From: Alistipes sp.
Lineage (GTDB): Bacteria; Bacteroidota; Bacteroidia; Bacteroidales; Rikenellaceae
DNA length: 64,000 nt
Direction of reading: 5' to 3'
Assembly: GCA_017630455.1 (NCBI GenBank)
Contig: JAGBVG010000063.1
Location: 106,135-170,134, forward strand
Positions 26,155-34,517 of this stretch are shown piece by piece (position 1 is the stretch's first letter; every line of letters starts with the position of its first letter). A program made the translations under genes and the position numbers. Below the pieces are notes generated by a model. It was not told the DNA's origin and made no database searches. It saw nothing but the letters and a program-made list of their open reading frames with translations.

Positions 26155-27405
26155 ATGGAATACGATGTTATAGTTATTGGTGCGGGTGCTGCGGGACTTA
26201 TGGCTGCGGGAACGGCGGCTATGAATGGCCACTCGGTGCTCCTGATGGAGAAGATGGAGAAGGCAGGACGCAAGATACGCATCACGGGTAAGGGTCGTTG
26301 CAACCTCACAAATGCTCGCCCTGCGGAGGAGTTTCTCGAGAAGGTGCGTACGAATGTTGACTTCTTCACTGTGGCCTTCGCGGAGTTTAACAATCGCGCC
26401 ACGGTGCGCTTCTTTGAGCGTCAGGGTGTGAAGCTCGAGACGGAGCGCGGTGAGCGTGTATTCCCTAAGAGCGGCAAGGCGTGGGATATCGCAAATGCCC
26501 TTGTGGACTTCTGCGAGGATAAGGGCGTGAAGATTATGTATAAGACCGAGGTTACGGCTATCGAGACCCTCGGTGGCAAGGTGACAGGAGTGCGCTATCG
26601 CAATGCCCGCGGCTTCGAGCGCAGAGAGGAGGCGCAGAGCGTTATCGTATGCACGGGTGGTGTGAGTTACCCATCAACAGGCTCTACGGGTGATGGCTAT
26701 GAGTTTGCCGCATCGGTGGGTCATAACATCGAGCCTGTGCGTCCGTCGCTGACACCACTCGTTACGTCGCATCCTCAGAAGGAGTATATGAACGGTGTAC
26801 TTCTTAAGAATGTTGGCGCGAAACTATACGTCGACAATGAGTTGGTGCAGGAGGAGTTTGGCGAGCTTGGATTCTCGGAGCGCGGTATCGAGGGTGCTGT
26901 GGCACTGCGTATGAGCCGCGATGCTGTGGATGCTATCATCGACGAGAAGCGTGTGAAGATTGTCGTTGACCTTAAGCCGGCGTTGGACGAGGAGACGCTG
27001 CTTGCGCGTATTGACCGCGAGATTGCGGAGATGCAGCCTAATGAGTTCTTCTCTGAGTTGTTGCGTAAGTTGGTGCCAAAGCAGCTCGTTGTGCCATTGG
27101 CTAAGGAGGTGGACTTCCACTCTAAGACATACGTAAGCAAGCTCTCAGAGGCGGAGAAGATGCGCCTTGTGAAGATTTTGAAGGGTATGGTATTCCCAAT
27201 CTCGGACTATGCTCCATTCCAATATGCCATTGTTACGGCGGGTGGTGTGGACTGCTCGGAGGTGAATAAGTATACTATGGAGTCTACGCTTGTCAGGGGC
27301 TTGTACTTTGCTGGTGAGGTGCTCGATATCGACGCAAACACGGGTGGTTATAATATGCAAGTGGCATTCTCAACAGGTCACCTCGCAGGACAACTTAAGA
27401 AATAG
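26155..27405 (+). CDS. HI0933/BaiN-family FAD-dependent oxidoreductase
   Basis: Flavoprotein of the HI0933 (YhiN/BaiN) family, 416 aa. The N-terminal Rossmann motif is VIGAGAAGLMAAGTAAMNG; the family signature KMEKAGRKIRITGKGRCNLTN follows. The C-terminal FAD motif is LYFAGEVLDIDANTGGYNMQ. Family members are cytoplasmic and mostly of unknown substrate, with one branch acting on bile acids, which should not be assumed here. It has its own -7 box and is followed 9 nt later by a small methyltransferase-like gene, so the two probably share an mRNA. Confidence 0.9.
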   Translation: MEYDVIVIGAGAAGLMAAGTAAMNGHSVLLMEKMEKAGRKIRITGKGRCNLTNARPAEEFLEKVRTNVDFFTVAFAEFNNRATVRFFERQGVKLETERGERVFPKSGKAWDIANALVDFCEDKGVKIMYKTEVTAIETLGGKVTGVRYRNARGFERREEAQSVIVCTGGVSYPSTGSTGDGYEFAASVGHNIEPVRPSLTPLVTSHPQKEYMNGVLLKNVGAKLYVDNELVQEEFGELGFSERGIEGAVALRMSRDAVDAIIDEKRVKIVVDLKPALDEETLLARIDREIAEMQPNEFFSELLRKLVPKQLVVPLAKEVDFHSKTYVSKLSEAEKMRLVKILKGMVFPISDYAPFQYAIVTAGGVDCSEVNKYTMESTLVRGLYFAGEVLDIDANTGGYNMQVAFSTGHLAGQLKK

Positions 27406-27414
27406 GGTAGAGCT

Positions 27415-27927
27415 ATGAAAAGGTCGGGTAGAACACTAAAACAACGATTGCAGGATCTGTCATACCTGCCGTCGTATATTAGTCGCGCACGTTATTTCCG
27501 TGGCCACGGTGTTCACTCGCCATATATCTACCGTATTGTCCGCCAGGTGTTTATGCAGCGCAAGCTCTACATTGCCGATAGCGATATCTTTGTGGCACTC
27601 AGGGCAAGAGATATCGCAGAGCGTCGTTGCACGGAGATTGCAAACCTTATGACGGTGTGCGAGTATGGCTCGTGGACGATAGATGGTATGTCGCAGGCGG
27701 AGCTCGTGGTGGCAACGCTCGACACGCGATATCCCCAGTTAGAGGAGTATGCCGAGTATGCACGTAGCATCGGTGCCACGCTATGTATTATGAACCCCTA
27801 TAACAACCGCGAGCGCTGGGAGGTGTGTAGGCGTATTATCGACGCACATCCCTCAACAACGGTGGATAATAGGGCATACCTACTGATATTTAATAATCAC
27901 CTACCAAAACAACGATTTAGACTATGA
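27415..27927 (+). CDS. Compact methyltransferase-like protein, SAM site not evident
   Basis: The N-terminus has FRGHGVHSPYIYRIVRQVF, and the C-terminus has TVDNRAYLLIFNNHLPKQRFRL. Both resemble the ends of a Bacteroidetes O-methyltransferase-like family (usually about 240-270 aa, with HSPFV and a C-terminal IDLxxxGxxFF block). The protein is only 170 aa and I see no Gly-rich SAM loop; the middle reads CEYGSWTIDGMSQAELVVATLD. It may be a shortened, non-catalytic derivative. Its stop overlaps the next start by 4 nt (ATGA), which argues that it is still translated. Confidence 0.55.
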   Translation: MKRSGRTLKQRLQDLSYLPSYISRARYFRGHGVHSPYIYRIVRQVFMQRKLYIADSDIFVALRARDIAERRCTEIANLMTVCEYGSWTIDGMSQAELVVATLDTRYPQLEEYAEYARSIGATLCIMNPYNNRERWEVCRRIIDAHPSTTVDNRAYLLIFNNHLPKQRFRL

Positions 27928-28508
27928 AGATATATACCAAGACTGGAGATAAGGGTACTACATCGCTCATTGGTGGCGAGCGCGTGTCGAAGTGTGATTT
28001 GCGCGTTGAGGCGTATGGCACGGTGGATGAACTGACAGCATACCTCGCCTTTCTCGCCGATACGCTGATGACGGACGAGCATTGCACGGCGGTTCGTGGC
28101 GTCGGCGATATACTCTCAGAGCGTCTCGTGGGGGAGTTGCGTGGCATAGAGTCACAACTTATGACCGTCGCAGCCCTGTTGGCCGTAGGCAAAGGTGGCG
28201 AGGGTAAGATTGCCCCTATAGCCGAGGAGCGTGTCGAGGAGTTGGAGAGGGCTATAGATAGTATGCAGGCCGAGATCCCAGCAATTACAAAGTTTACGAT
28301 CCCTGGTGGCCACCGCACGGTGTCGCTATGCCATATCTGTCGTACGGTGTGCCGTCGTGCCGAGCGTGCTGCGCTGCGTGCCGCAGAGGTTACGCCTGTC
28401 GATGAGTCGGTATTCCGCTACCTCAATCGCCTGTCGGATTATCTCTATAATCTCGGAAGATTGCTCACTGAGCGATTGCGCGTCGAGGAGATTCTGTGGA
28501 TTCCATAA
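27924..28508 (+). CDS. pduO: PduO-type cob(I)alamin adenosyltransferase
   Basis: Transfers adenosine from ATP to reduced cobalamin to make coenzyme B12. The N-terminal ATP loop TKTGDKGTTSLIGGERVSK, the VEAYGTVDELTAYLAF helix and the C-terminal FTIPGGHRTVSLCHICRTVCRRAERA match the PduO/MMAB family. The length of 194 aa is normal. It is translationally coupled to the methyltransferase-like gene upstream by a 4-nt overlap. No B12-dependent enzyme or cobalamin riboswitch is seen in this window. Confidence 0.93.
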   Translation: MKIYTKTGDKGTTSLIGGERVSKCDLRVEAYGTVDELTAYLAFLADTLMTDEHCTAVRGVGDILSERLVGELRGIESQLMTVAALLAVGKGGEGKIAPIAEERVEELERAIDSMQAEIPAITKFTIPGGHRTVSLCHICRTVCRRAERAALRAAEVTPVDESVFRYLNRLSDYLYNLGRLLTERLRVEEILWIP

Positions 28509-28551
28509 TGTTGAGAATACGCTGAGTCTCAAATAATTTAGTCGTGTGGTG

Positions 28552-28581
28552 TTGGATATATAAAATAATTTTATACTTTTG
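28552..28581 (+). promoter_or_regulatory. Promoter of the DUF2795 gene
   Basis: TTG at 28552-28554, then 19 nt, then TACTTTTG at 28574-28581 (TAnnTTTG). The predicted start near 28588 gives a leader of about 55 nt before the ATG at 28644. Confidence 0.65.
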
Positions 28582-28643
28582 TACGCTAAATAGGCTAATT
28601 GCACGTTACAATAGAAATTTAAAACTTAAAAACCGAAATAACT

Positions 28644-28865
28644 ATGTATTGGACATTAGAGCTTGCATCGAAGTTGGAGGATGCACCTTGGCCAGCAACC
28701 AAAGAGGAGTTGATTGATTATGCAGTACGTTCAGGTGCCCCATTGGAGGTCTTGGAGAATTTGCAGGAGATTGAGGATGAGGGAGATATCTATGAGTCTA
28801 TCGAGGATATCTGGCCCGACTACCCATCAAAGGATGATTTCTTCTTTAACGAGGAGGAATATTAG
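28644..28865 (+). CDS. DUF2795 small acidic protein
   Basis: A 73-aa, strongly acidic protein with the DUF2795 pattern (SKLEDAPWPATKEELIDYA, then VRSGAPLEVLENLQEI). The tail is Asp/Glu/Phe-rich (DDFFFNEEEY). It is widespread and well conserved in Bacteroidales but has no established function; the small size and charge suggest a binding or regulatory partner. It is monocistronic, with a full promoter upstream and a terminator 45 nt downstream. Confidence 0.88.
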   Translation: MYWTLELASKLEDAPWPATKEELIDYAVRSGAPLEVLENLQEIEDEGDIYESIEDIWPDYPSKDDFFFNEEEY

Positions 28866-28909
28866 TCGCTTGATAAAGGTTAAAAACCTAAATATCAACG
28901 ATTTACAAT

Positions 28910-28942
28910 GACCGATTGGGCAGTCCAGTCGGTCTTTTTTTT
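28910..28942 (+). terminator. Intrinsic terminator of the DUF2795 gene
   Basis: The stem GACCGATTGG / CCAGTCGGTC (one G-U pair) has a 5-nt loop and is followed by T8 at 28935-28942. Confidence 0.9.
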
Positions 28943-29029
28943 GCCCAAAAACTGCCCAAAAACTACCCAAAAACTACCCAAAAATGAGCGGAAACTGCCC
29001 AAAAACTGCCCAAAAACTGCCCAGCAACT
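28943..29029. repeat. 11-bp minisatellite (GCCCAAAAACT units)
   Basis: About eight head-to-tail units of GCCCAAAAACT with small changes (ACCCAAAAACT, a 10-bp unit AGCGGAAACT, and a final GCCCAGCAACT). The first unit abuts the U-tract of the terminator. Eleven bp is about one helical turn, so the motif recurs on one face of the DNA. There are no spacers, so it is not a CRISPR. The rest of the 413-bp gap (28866-29278) holds the terminator before it, about 150 bp in which I see nothing, and the hairpin at 29182. Confidence 0.9.
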
Positions 29030-29181
29030 ATTCACAAATCCTCCCAAAAAACCTAATAGTTAGTGAGGACGAGCGACTGCCAAAACACTGCCTAGACGCT
29101 CTTTCAAGTCTATTAAGCCCATCATTGTGAAGATTTGCATCATTGTCAGTTTTTTTGCTCTGTTGATGTATAACAGAAAAC

Positions 29182-29221
29182 CATAAGCGACAGATCACTA
29201 CATACAGATCTGTCGCTTATG
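29182..29221 (-). terminator. Hairpin terminator of the surface-lipoprotein operon
   Basis: A perfect 15-bp stem (CATAAGCGACAGATC at 29182-29196 with its complement at 29207-29221) has a 10-nt loop, 58 bp beyond the last stop of the leftward operon. On the minus strand the stem is followed by GGTTTTCTGTT, a weak U-tract, so termination there may be partial. Confidence 0.65.
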
Positions 29222-29278
29222 ATTTAAATTATGTGTTTGATAGCCAGAATAAACAGCTATCGTTGTGAGTGCAATGGA

Positions 29279-30154
29279 TTAGTTAAGTGTGCCGCCGAAA
29301 TCTTGGTCCTCAACCTCCCAATCGGTGATGCCGATATCTATACCATAGCTATTCTTATTGAGTGTAAGTGTGCAGTTGTACTGCTTGCCAGGAGCCATGT
29401 CCATATAGTCCTGATGCAATTTATACTCCTTGCCAGCTGTAGTGGTAATCTTTATAAAATCCATATCCTGGATAGTTTGAGGTACAAGAACGGCGTAGTA
29501 CTTACCATCCTCATCGTTGTAGTATGGGCGTACAGCCTCACCATAGCCACCACAATCAACGCCACCATTTAACAAGTTGATTTCTGCCACGTTGTTAGGA
29601 GTTTCAATTCTGACATCAGCATTTAATAGCTCCTCCTCGCTGAAACCCTTACCTGGCTCAAGTGTGATAACCACGCGACTCATAAGGTGCTTCATCTCGA
29701 GTTCTACACGATCACTATCAGGATCTGTAGGATCTATGTGTTTGGCTTCGCCCCACAAGAAGTCACTATTCTTATAATTTTCAATCCAATTCTGCTCTGT
29801 AGAAATGCTGAAATTGTGAGAAGATCTTTCATACACATCAGCATAAGGAATATAGCAGTATACGTTGGCCAGCTCACACGCCTCATCCCAATATAGCTCC
29901 TCTTCGCTATTCCAGGTGCCGTTATAGTATGTTAACACACCATTTTCTACGAAGTATTTTTCATAGTCCCAGTAATCAACAACATAGAATCCAGCCTTGT
30001 CGCCTCCCTCAAATGTAACATCGGCGTTACGTGTAATGTTAAATTTAATAGGCTTTTTGGTTGGCTCATTAGGAGTTGGCTGCTCGATAACCACATCGCC
30101 ACATCCCACAGCAAGAATTAAACTTGCTGCCATTGCTCTAAATAGTGTTTTCAT
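29279..30154 (-). CDS. Fimbrillin (Mfa-like) family lipoprotein
   Basis: A 291-aa lipoprotein (signal MKTLFRAMAASLILAVGCG, Cys at 18). The body has fimbrillin-like landmarks: a DKAGFYVVDYWD strand, LYWDEACELANVYCYIPYAD, the SDFLWGEAKHI motif, MKHLMSRVVITLEPGKGFS, and a closing TLTLNKNSYGIDIGITDWEVED. Such proteins form or cap surface fimbriae after cleavage and strand exchange in Bacteroidales; whether this one polymerises is unknown. It is the last gene of the five-gene leftward operon, 47 nt after another fimbrillin, and a terminator follows. Confidence 0.85.
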   Translation of the reverse strand: MKTLFRAMAASLILAVGCGDVVIEQPTPNEPTKKPIKFNITRNADVTFEGGDKAGFYVVDYWDYEKYFVENGVLTYYNGTWNSEEELYWDEACELANVYCYIPYADVYERSSHNFSISTEQNWIENYKNSDFLWGEAKHIDPTDPDSDRVELEMKHLMSRVVITLEPGKGFSEEELLNADVRIETPNNVAEINLLNGGVDCGGYGEAVRPYYNDEDGKYYAVLVPQTIQDMDFIKITTTAGKEYKLHQDYMDMAPGKQYNCTLTLNKNSYGIDIGITDWEVEDQDFGGTLN

Positions 30155-30201
30155 TTTTAATAGTGTTTTATAGTTAATATTGTTTATCTCATTTTATCGG
30201 G

Positions 30202-31068
30202 CTATTTCCAATCATCAAGCTCGCCACCAATCTCAATCTTTACCTTTTCTGGGTTGTGGTTGAGGGTCACAGTCATAGTGTGTGAATAGCCAGGGCGGAA
30301 GCTTATCTTACCATACATCAGATAGGATACATCGCCAATGATGATCTCCACGAGTGGCACCTGTGATGTAATGCTCTGCGGAACAATGATAGCTGTATAT
30401 GTATCATTTGTGAGCTGCTTACACTTGATGGTCTCGGGACTCATATATGTGTTCTTAGCGGCATCGCCTGTAGAGAGGTCCACTACAGCATAAGGTGTCG
30501 TACTATAAATGTAGACCTCGGTGTTGTCAGGAATGTCGCCCTCAAACTCCTCGCCCTTCTCCAACATTACAATCACGCGGCTCATTTTGTGCTCAAATAG
30601 CATATCAACGGCATTGTCCGATGCCTCAACATCCTTTGCCGAAGCCCAGAGGAAGTCGCTCTGTGCGTATGCCTCATCTGTACTTTGGTCGGTCTGAACG
30701 CAAAAATTATAGTCTGCGATATCATTTACATCCGAAGTATAGGGATAGTATGCGTAGATATTGTGCTGACCTTCGTTCCAATAGACTTTGCGCGTTGCAG
30801 CCCAAACGTTGCCCTTGTAGATAAATGGTTCGTTGTTCACCTCATTACCAGCAAGTTGCAATTCGGCATCGTTTTGTGTTACGTAGACACCGATTTTGTC
30901 GTCTACATCGAAGCTCGAGTCGGTGACACGTGTTGCCTGTTGCGGATGTAGCACATTTAGCACAATCTCATTCTTATCGGGGGTGTAGACCTCCATACTC
31001 TGCTTGTCGCTGCAGGCTCCAAGCATTGCAGCACCAGCAATAATCAAAAATACTCTTTTGCTCAACAT
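30202..31068 (-). CDS. Fimbrillin (Mfa-like) family lipoprotein
   Basis: A 288-aa lipoprotein with Cys at 19 (MLGACSDK). Fimbrillin-like order: ATRVTDSSFDVDDKIGVYVTQ, VYWNEGQHNIYAYYPY, QSDFLWASAKDV, FEHKMSRVIVMLEKGEEF, and C-terminal HTMTVTLNHNPEKVKIEIGG. The same landmarks (TRV...D.IGV, YYPY, SDFLWAKA, KHLMAGV) appear in the N-terminal 300 residues of the three large proteins encoded upstream in the operon. The set thus looks like family members made with and without extra C-terminal modules. It lies 12 nt downstream of the third giant gene. Confidence 0.85.
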   Translation of the reverse strand: MLSKRVFLIIAGAAMLGACSDKQSMEVYTPDKNEIVLNVLHPQQATRVTDSSFDVDDKIGVYVTQNDAELQLAGNEVNNEPFIYKGNVWAATRKVYWNEGQHNIYAYYPYTSDVNDIADYNFCVQTDQSTDEAYAQSDFLWASAKDVEASDNAVDMLFEHKMSRVIVMLEKGEEFEGDIPDNTEVYIYSTTPYAVVDLSTGDAAKNTYMSPETIKCKQLTNDTYTAIIVPQSITSQVPLVEIIIGDVSYLMYGKISFRPGYSHTMTVTLNHNPEKVKIEIGGELDDWK

Positions 31069-31080
31069 ATAAAGATGGTT

Positions 31081-34000
31081 TTAATTTTTATTCAACTTAG
31101 TTCTAATATCTCGCACAGCATCACCCATAGCCTTTGCATCACTGATCGTTGGTGATCTGTGAGAGTTGGTCAAAGTGTATGAGTTGGCCTTAAGATACTC
31201 CTCATCATAGGCAGAGCGTGTGCCCTCGCCAGTATCGCCCCACTCGAAGGTGTCGTTCTCGTAGAAGTAATCCATCGTAAAGTGCTCACCCGCATAGTCG
31301 AAAATTCGCTTCGTAACCTCCAAGCGAGAAATGGTATTGAGATATGGAATACCGTAGTTCATACACGAATTCTGCTCCGAGCGGAATACGCCACGCATAT
31401 AACCATACGCACCCTCAAATATATCCACTCGATCGCTGTAGCGGGTGTCGAATATGAAATCTGCCCACGGTACGCTATTGAATTTCGAGGTCGTCGCAAC
31501 ATTCTTATACCAACCCCTCTCGTGGTTGCTATTAATTTCGCTGGCGGCACTTATCGGTACCCATATATTCCACTCAACGCTCTCGTCCGCCAACTTACCA
31601 AAACCATGTCCGCACGCCTCGTGCTGAATAACACCACGTGTATCCTGTGGGTATGGACGGTTCGATGGAGGACAGATTGATATCGTAGCATCTGTGTATA
31701 AGGTGCTGCCATCGTAGTTGTCGTCATTAGGCACCAGAACAATAAGTGTCTTATGCATATTATTCTTTATGGTAGGTACAAGGCTCTTGGCGTAAGAGAT
31801 AACCTCGTCGGTTGTTGTGATTAGCTGGTTTGTCGTACATATTGTGCCGTCATAACCATACAACGTTCCGAAGTGGTTGTTTACGTAGGTGTACATCGTG
31901 TTTACGCCACACTCCTGCGACAGTGGGAAGAGGATGTGAACGTTGAAATACTCACGAAGGCTCTTATATGGCTCAACATCAAAGAAGTGGGCAATCTGCT
32001 GCTCTACCAGGGCAAGGTACGAACCATTCGAGATAGCCTCAGAGTCGTAGCCATCACCCATAAATATGAGGTTTATGTTACCATTACCATTCGTGTGCTC
32101 CTGGAATGTAAATGCTGAGTCTTCATCGTGCTCGTAGTCGTACTGAGCAACATCGATCGATGTCTCATAACCCTCCTCAGGCATCTCAAACTTAACTACA
32201 CCCGATCTATTGCCAGCGCCGTGCTCGAGCTCCTTAAACGTGAGGCGTAGCTCACTCTTTCCGTTGCCCTCCATCTTATTAAGAAGAATCCAATCTGGAC
32301 ACTCCACGACTCTCCAAGGTCCATTGGCATTAAGTACAAGGTCCTCGGAATGTACATTGTTTAGAGCATTAGCCTGAGCAGGACGACACACAAAGTCTGA
32401 ATACTCGGCAATACGCTTAAATTCACTCCAGCCGGGTGCAAGTTTATAGGCATTGACACACCCCTTTGGTACCTCCACGGTGAAGTTGTCCTTTGCCACA
32501 CCGTAGAAAGCATTTTCGCAAATCACAGGAGGGGTCTTTGCGTGGCAGACGATACTTCCAATAGATGAGCATCCTTTGAAAGCACTGATCTCGATAAGTT
32601 CCACACCCTCTGGAATGATGATGCCTGTGATATTATAGCAGCCATCAAACATATTATATGGTATTCGCGAGACATTCTTAGGCAGCTCAACGACACCAGT
32701 CAGGTAATGACAGTTCGCAAAGGCGTGTCCGTCACCGATAACCATAAGGCTCTCAGGGAAGATGATACGTGTGATCTTTGTGCCCGCAAAGGCCTCGCCA
32801 CCAATATACTTAAGGTTTGGAGGTAGAACCAACTCTCCGCTGATTTGCGAATGTCTGAACGCTGCAGAACCAATTTCGCGGATACCCTCGTGAAACTCAA
32901 CCTTTGTACATCCCGTACCAGCAAATGCCAGATTCGGAACGGTAGTGAGTTTTGGTGGAATCACCAAAGTACCCATAGTGCCTGAGAAACCTATATTTTC
33001 GTAATAGTTAAGTGTCGATGGAAGGATGAGTGGACCAGTTAATCTCGCACCATCAAAAACACCTCCACCAATACCTTCAAGACCCTCAGGAAGATGAAGC
33101 TCTCCGCTGATACCGTTGTTGGAGACAAAGGCTCCGCCATATAGCTGCTTGAGTGCCGATGGGAGCTTAATCTCTCCGGTGATGTGGTTGTGGCCGAAAG
33201 CCTCCCAGCCAATCTCCTCTACGCAATCTGGGATGTCAATAGCTCCCACCAGACCAACACCGCGCAAAGCTCCGCCAGCAATCTTCTTGATGTAGCGAGG
33301 CAATACGACGTGGTTGAGAGTTGTGACATTTTGGTTACCAATGCCGCCAAGCACATCCTCCTCGTCCTTATTTCCCGTGATCTTGATGTCGCGAATATTC
33401 AGAGCCGTAAGGGCAATGAGGTTGCGACCAATGAAGTTTAGATCCTCGTGGTTTACAGTGCCTGTTATCTTAAGGGCATTGATCTCGATATAGTCATATC
33501 CGAGGTCGTCGATCTTTTGTGAGAGTGTTCCTGGCTCATCGACATTAATGATGATATACTCGCGAACAATACCCTCGTGGAAGTCGGGATCTTCGGTCCA
33601 AGCCACAATGCTCTCGGGCATTGGCACAAACTCGTAGTCGCCACCATTCTCTCGCTTATTTACCTTGAAGGTAAAGTTGTGCATCTTACCTCCATTGTAG
33701 GTCATCTTTATATCCTTAACAAACTCGTAGCTCTGGCCACCGACACTTACAATAACCAGATTCTCGCCTGCAGGGATAGTTTGAGGCATCACCACAGCAC
33801 GCCAATTACCATTATAGAGCAGTGGCGTAATGTGTGATTGGCTGTCATTGTTAACCTTTACGATACCATTCGAGAGGTTGATTACACCCGAGAGATTGGT
33901 CTTGCCGAGGATCACCACCTTGTCAAGTTTGCACCACTCCTCTTCGGTGAAGCCTTCGCCCATCTCGAGGCTGATGTTGACGCCAGCCATCAAGTGTTTA

Positions 34001-34515
34001 TATTTCAGGTGTATAGCTTGCGATGTAGGATAGACCTTCGTTGCTTTTGCCCACAAGAAATCACTCTTCTCATATCCAGCACCAGACGTGGTGTTGAGGT
34101 CATCTGATTGCTGATGACTCTGCACCGCAAATGGGTAGGCTGTTGGCGTCTCCATCGACGTGTCGTATGGATAGTATCCATAGAAGTCGGCAGGGGTGCT
34201 CTTATCTGCCCAATAGAGCTGATATGTTGCGCTCCACGATGCTCCATCATACTCAAACAGAGCATTTGCCGCGCGAACACTATTCATCTTCAGCTCTCCA
34301 GGCTTACCTTCGCGATTGTAGTCAATGACAAAGATACCTACACCATCACCAGCCACAAAACCATTAGCATCGACACGAGTATCCAAGGTAGGGTATACGG
34401 CCGAGATATTGATAGGGTACTCCACCTCTGGTACAATAATCGTCTCGCTCTCTTTGATACAAGAGCATAGAGATATTGAGATCAGTGTAACTAAGTATAT
34501 ATATAAATTCTTCAT
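31081..34515 (-). CDS. Giant surface lipoprotein: fimbrillin-like, LRR, BACON, M64-type metallopeptidase (copy A)
   Basis: A protein of 1144 aa. The signal ends LCSC (Cys at 19). Residues 30-300 are fimbrillin-like (TRVDANGFVAGDGVGIFVI, FYGYYPYD, SDFLWAKATKV, KHLMAGVNISLEMGEGF). Residues 345-690 are BspA-type leucine-rich repeats (LPSALKQLYGGAF, LPPNLKYIGGEAF, IPEGVELIEISAFKGC). Residues 707-800 form a BACON domain (VLNANGPWRVVECPDWI). Residues 800-1100 are M64-like (MGDGYDSEAISNGSY, VIQHEACGHGFGKLADE), with H965, E966 and H970 as probable zinc site. The spacing is HExxxH rather than HExxH. It is third in the operon, 2 nt after copy B. Surface proteolysis coupled to binding is inferred. Confidence 0.8.
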   Translation of the reverse strand: MKNLYIYLVTLISISLCSCIKESETIIVPEVEYPINISAVYPTLDTRVDANGFVAGDGVGIFVIDYNREGKPGELKMNSVRAANALFEYDGASWSATYQLYWADKSTPADFYGYYPYDTSMETPTAYPFAVQSHQQSDDLNTTSGAGYEKSDFLWAKATKVYPTSQAIHLKYKHLMAGVNISLEMGEGFTEEEWCKLDKVVILGKTNLSGVINLSNGIVKVNNDSQSHITPLLYNGNWRAVVMPQTIPAGENLVIVSVGGQSYEFVKDIKMTYNGGKMHNFTFKVNKRENGGDYEFVPMPESIVAWTEDPDFHEGIVREYIIINVDEPGTLSQKIDDLGYDYIEINALKITGTVNHEDLNFIGRNLIALTALNIRDIKITGNKDEEDVLGGIGNQNVTTLNHVVLPRYIKKIAGGALRGVGLVGAIDIPDCVEEIGWEAFGHNHITGEIKLPSALKQLYGGAFVSNNGISGELHLPEGLEGIGGGVFDGARLTGPLILPSTLNYYENIGFSGTMGTLVIPPKLTTVPNLAFAGTGCTKVEFHEGIREIGSAAFRHSQISGELVLPPNLKYIGGEAFAGTKITRIIFPESLMVIGDGHAFANCHYLTGVVELPKNVSRIPYNMFDGCYNITGIIIPEGVELIEISAFKGCSSIGSIVCHAKTPPVICENAFYGVAKDNFTVEVPKGCVNAYKLAPGWSEFKRIAEYSDFVCRPAQANALNNVHSEDLVLNANGPWRVVECPDWILLNKMEGNGKSELRLTFKELEHGAGNRSGVVKFEMPEEGYETSIDVAQYDYEHDEDSAFTFQEHTNGNGNINLIFMGDGYDSEAISNGSYLALVEQQIAHFFDVEPYKSLREYFNVHILFPLSQECGVNTMYTYVNNHFGTLYGYDGTICTTNQLITTTDEVISYAKSLVPTIKNNMHKTLIVLVPNDDNYDGSTLYTDATISICPPSNRPYPQDTRGVIQHEACGHGFGKLADESVEWNIWVPISAASEINSNHERGWYKNVATTSKFNSVPWADFIFDTRYSDRVDIFEGAYGYMRGVFRSEQNSCMNYGIPYLNTISRLEVTKRIFDYAGEHFTMDYFYENDTFEWGDTGEGTRSAYDEEYLKANSYTLTNSHRSPTISDAKAMGDAVRDIRTKLNKN

Positions 34516-34517
34516 CG

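Noticed and set aside
28943-29029. CRISPR-like repeat array
   Set aside because: Units are 11 bp and contiguous without spacers, and no cas gene is near.
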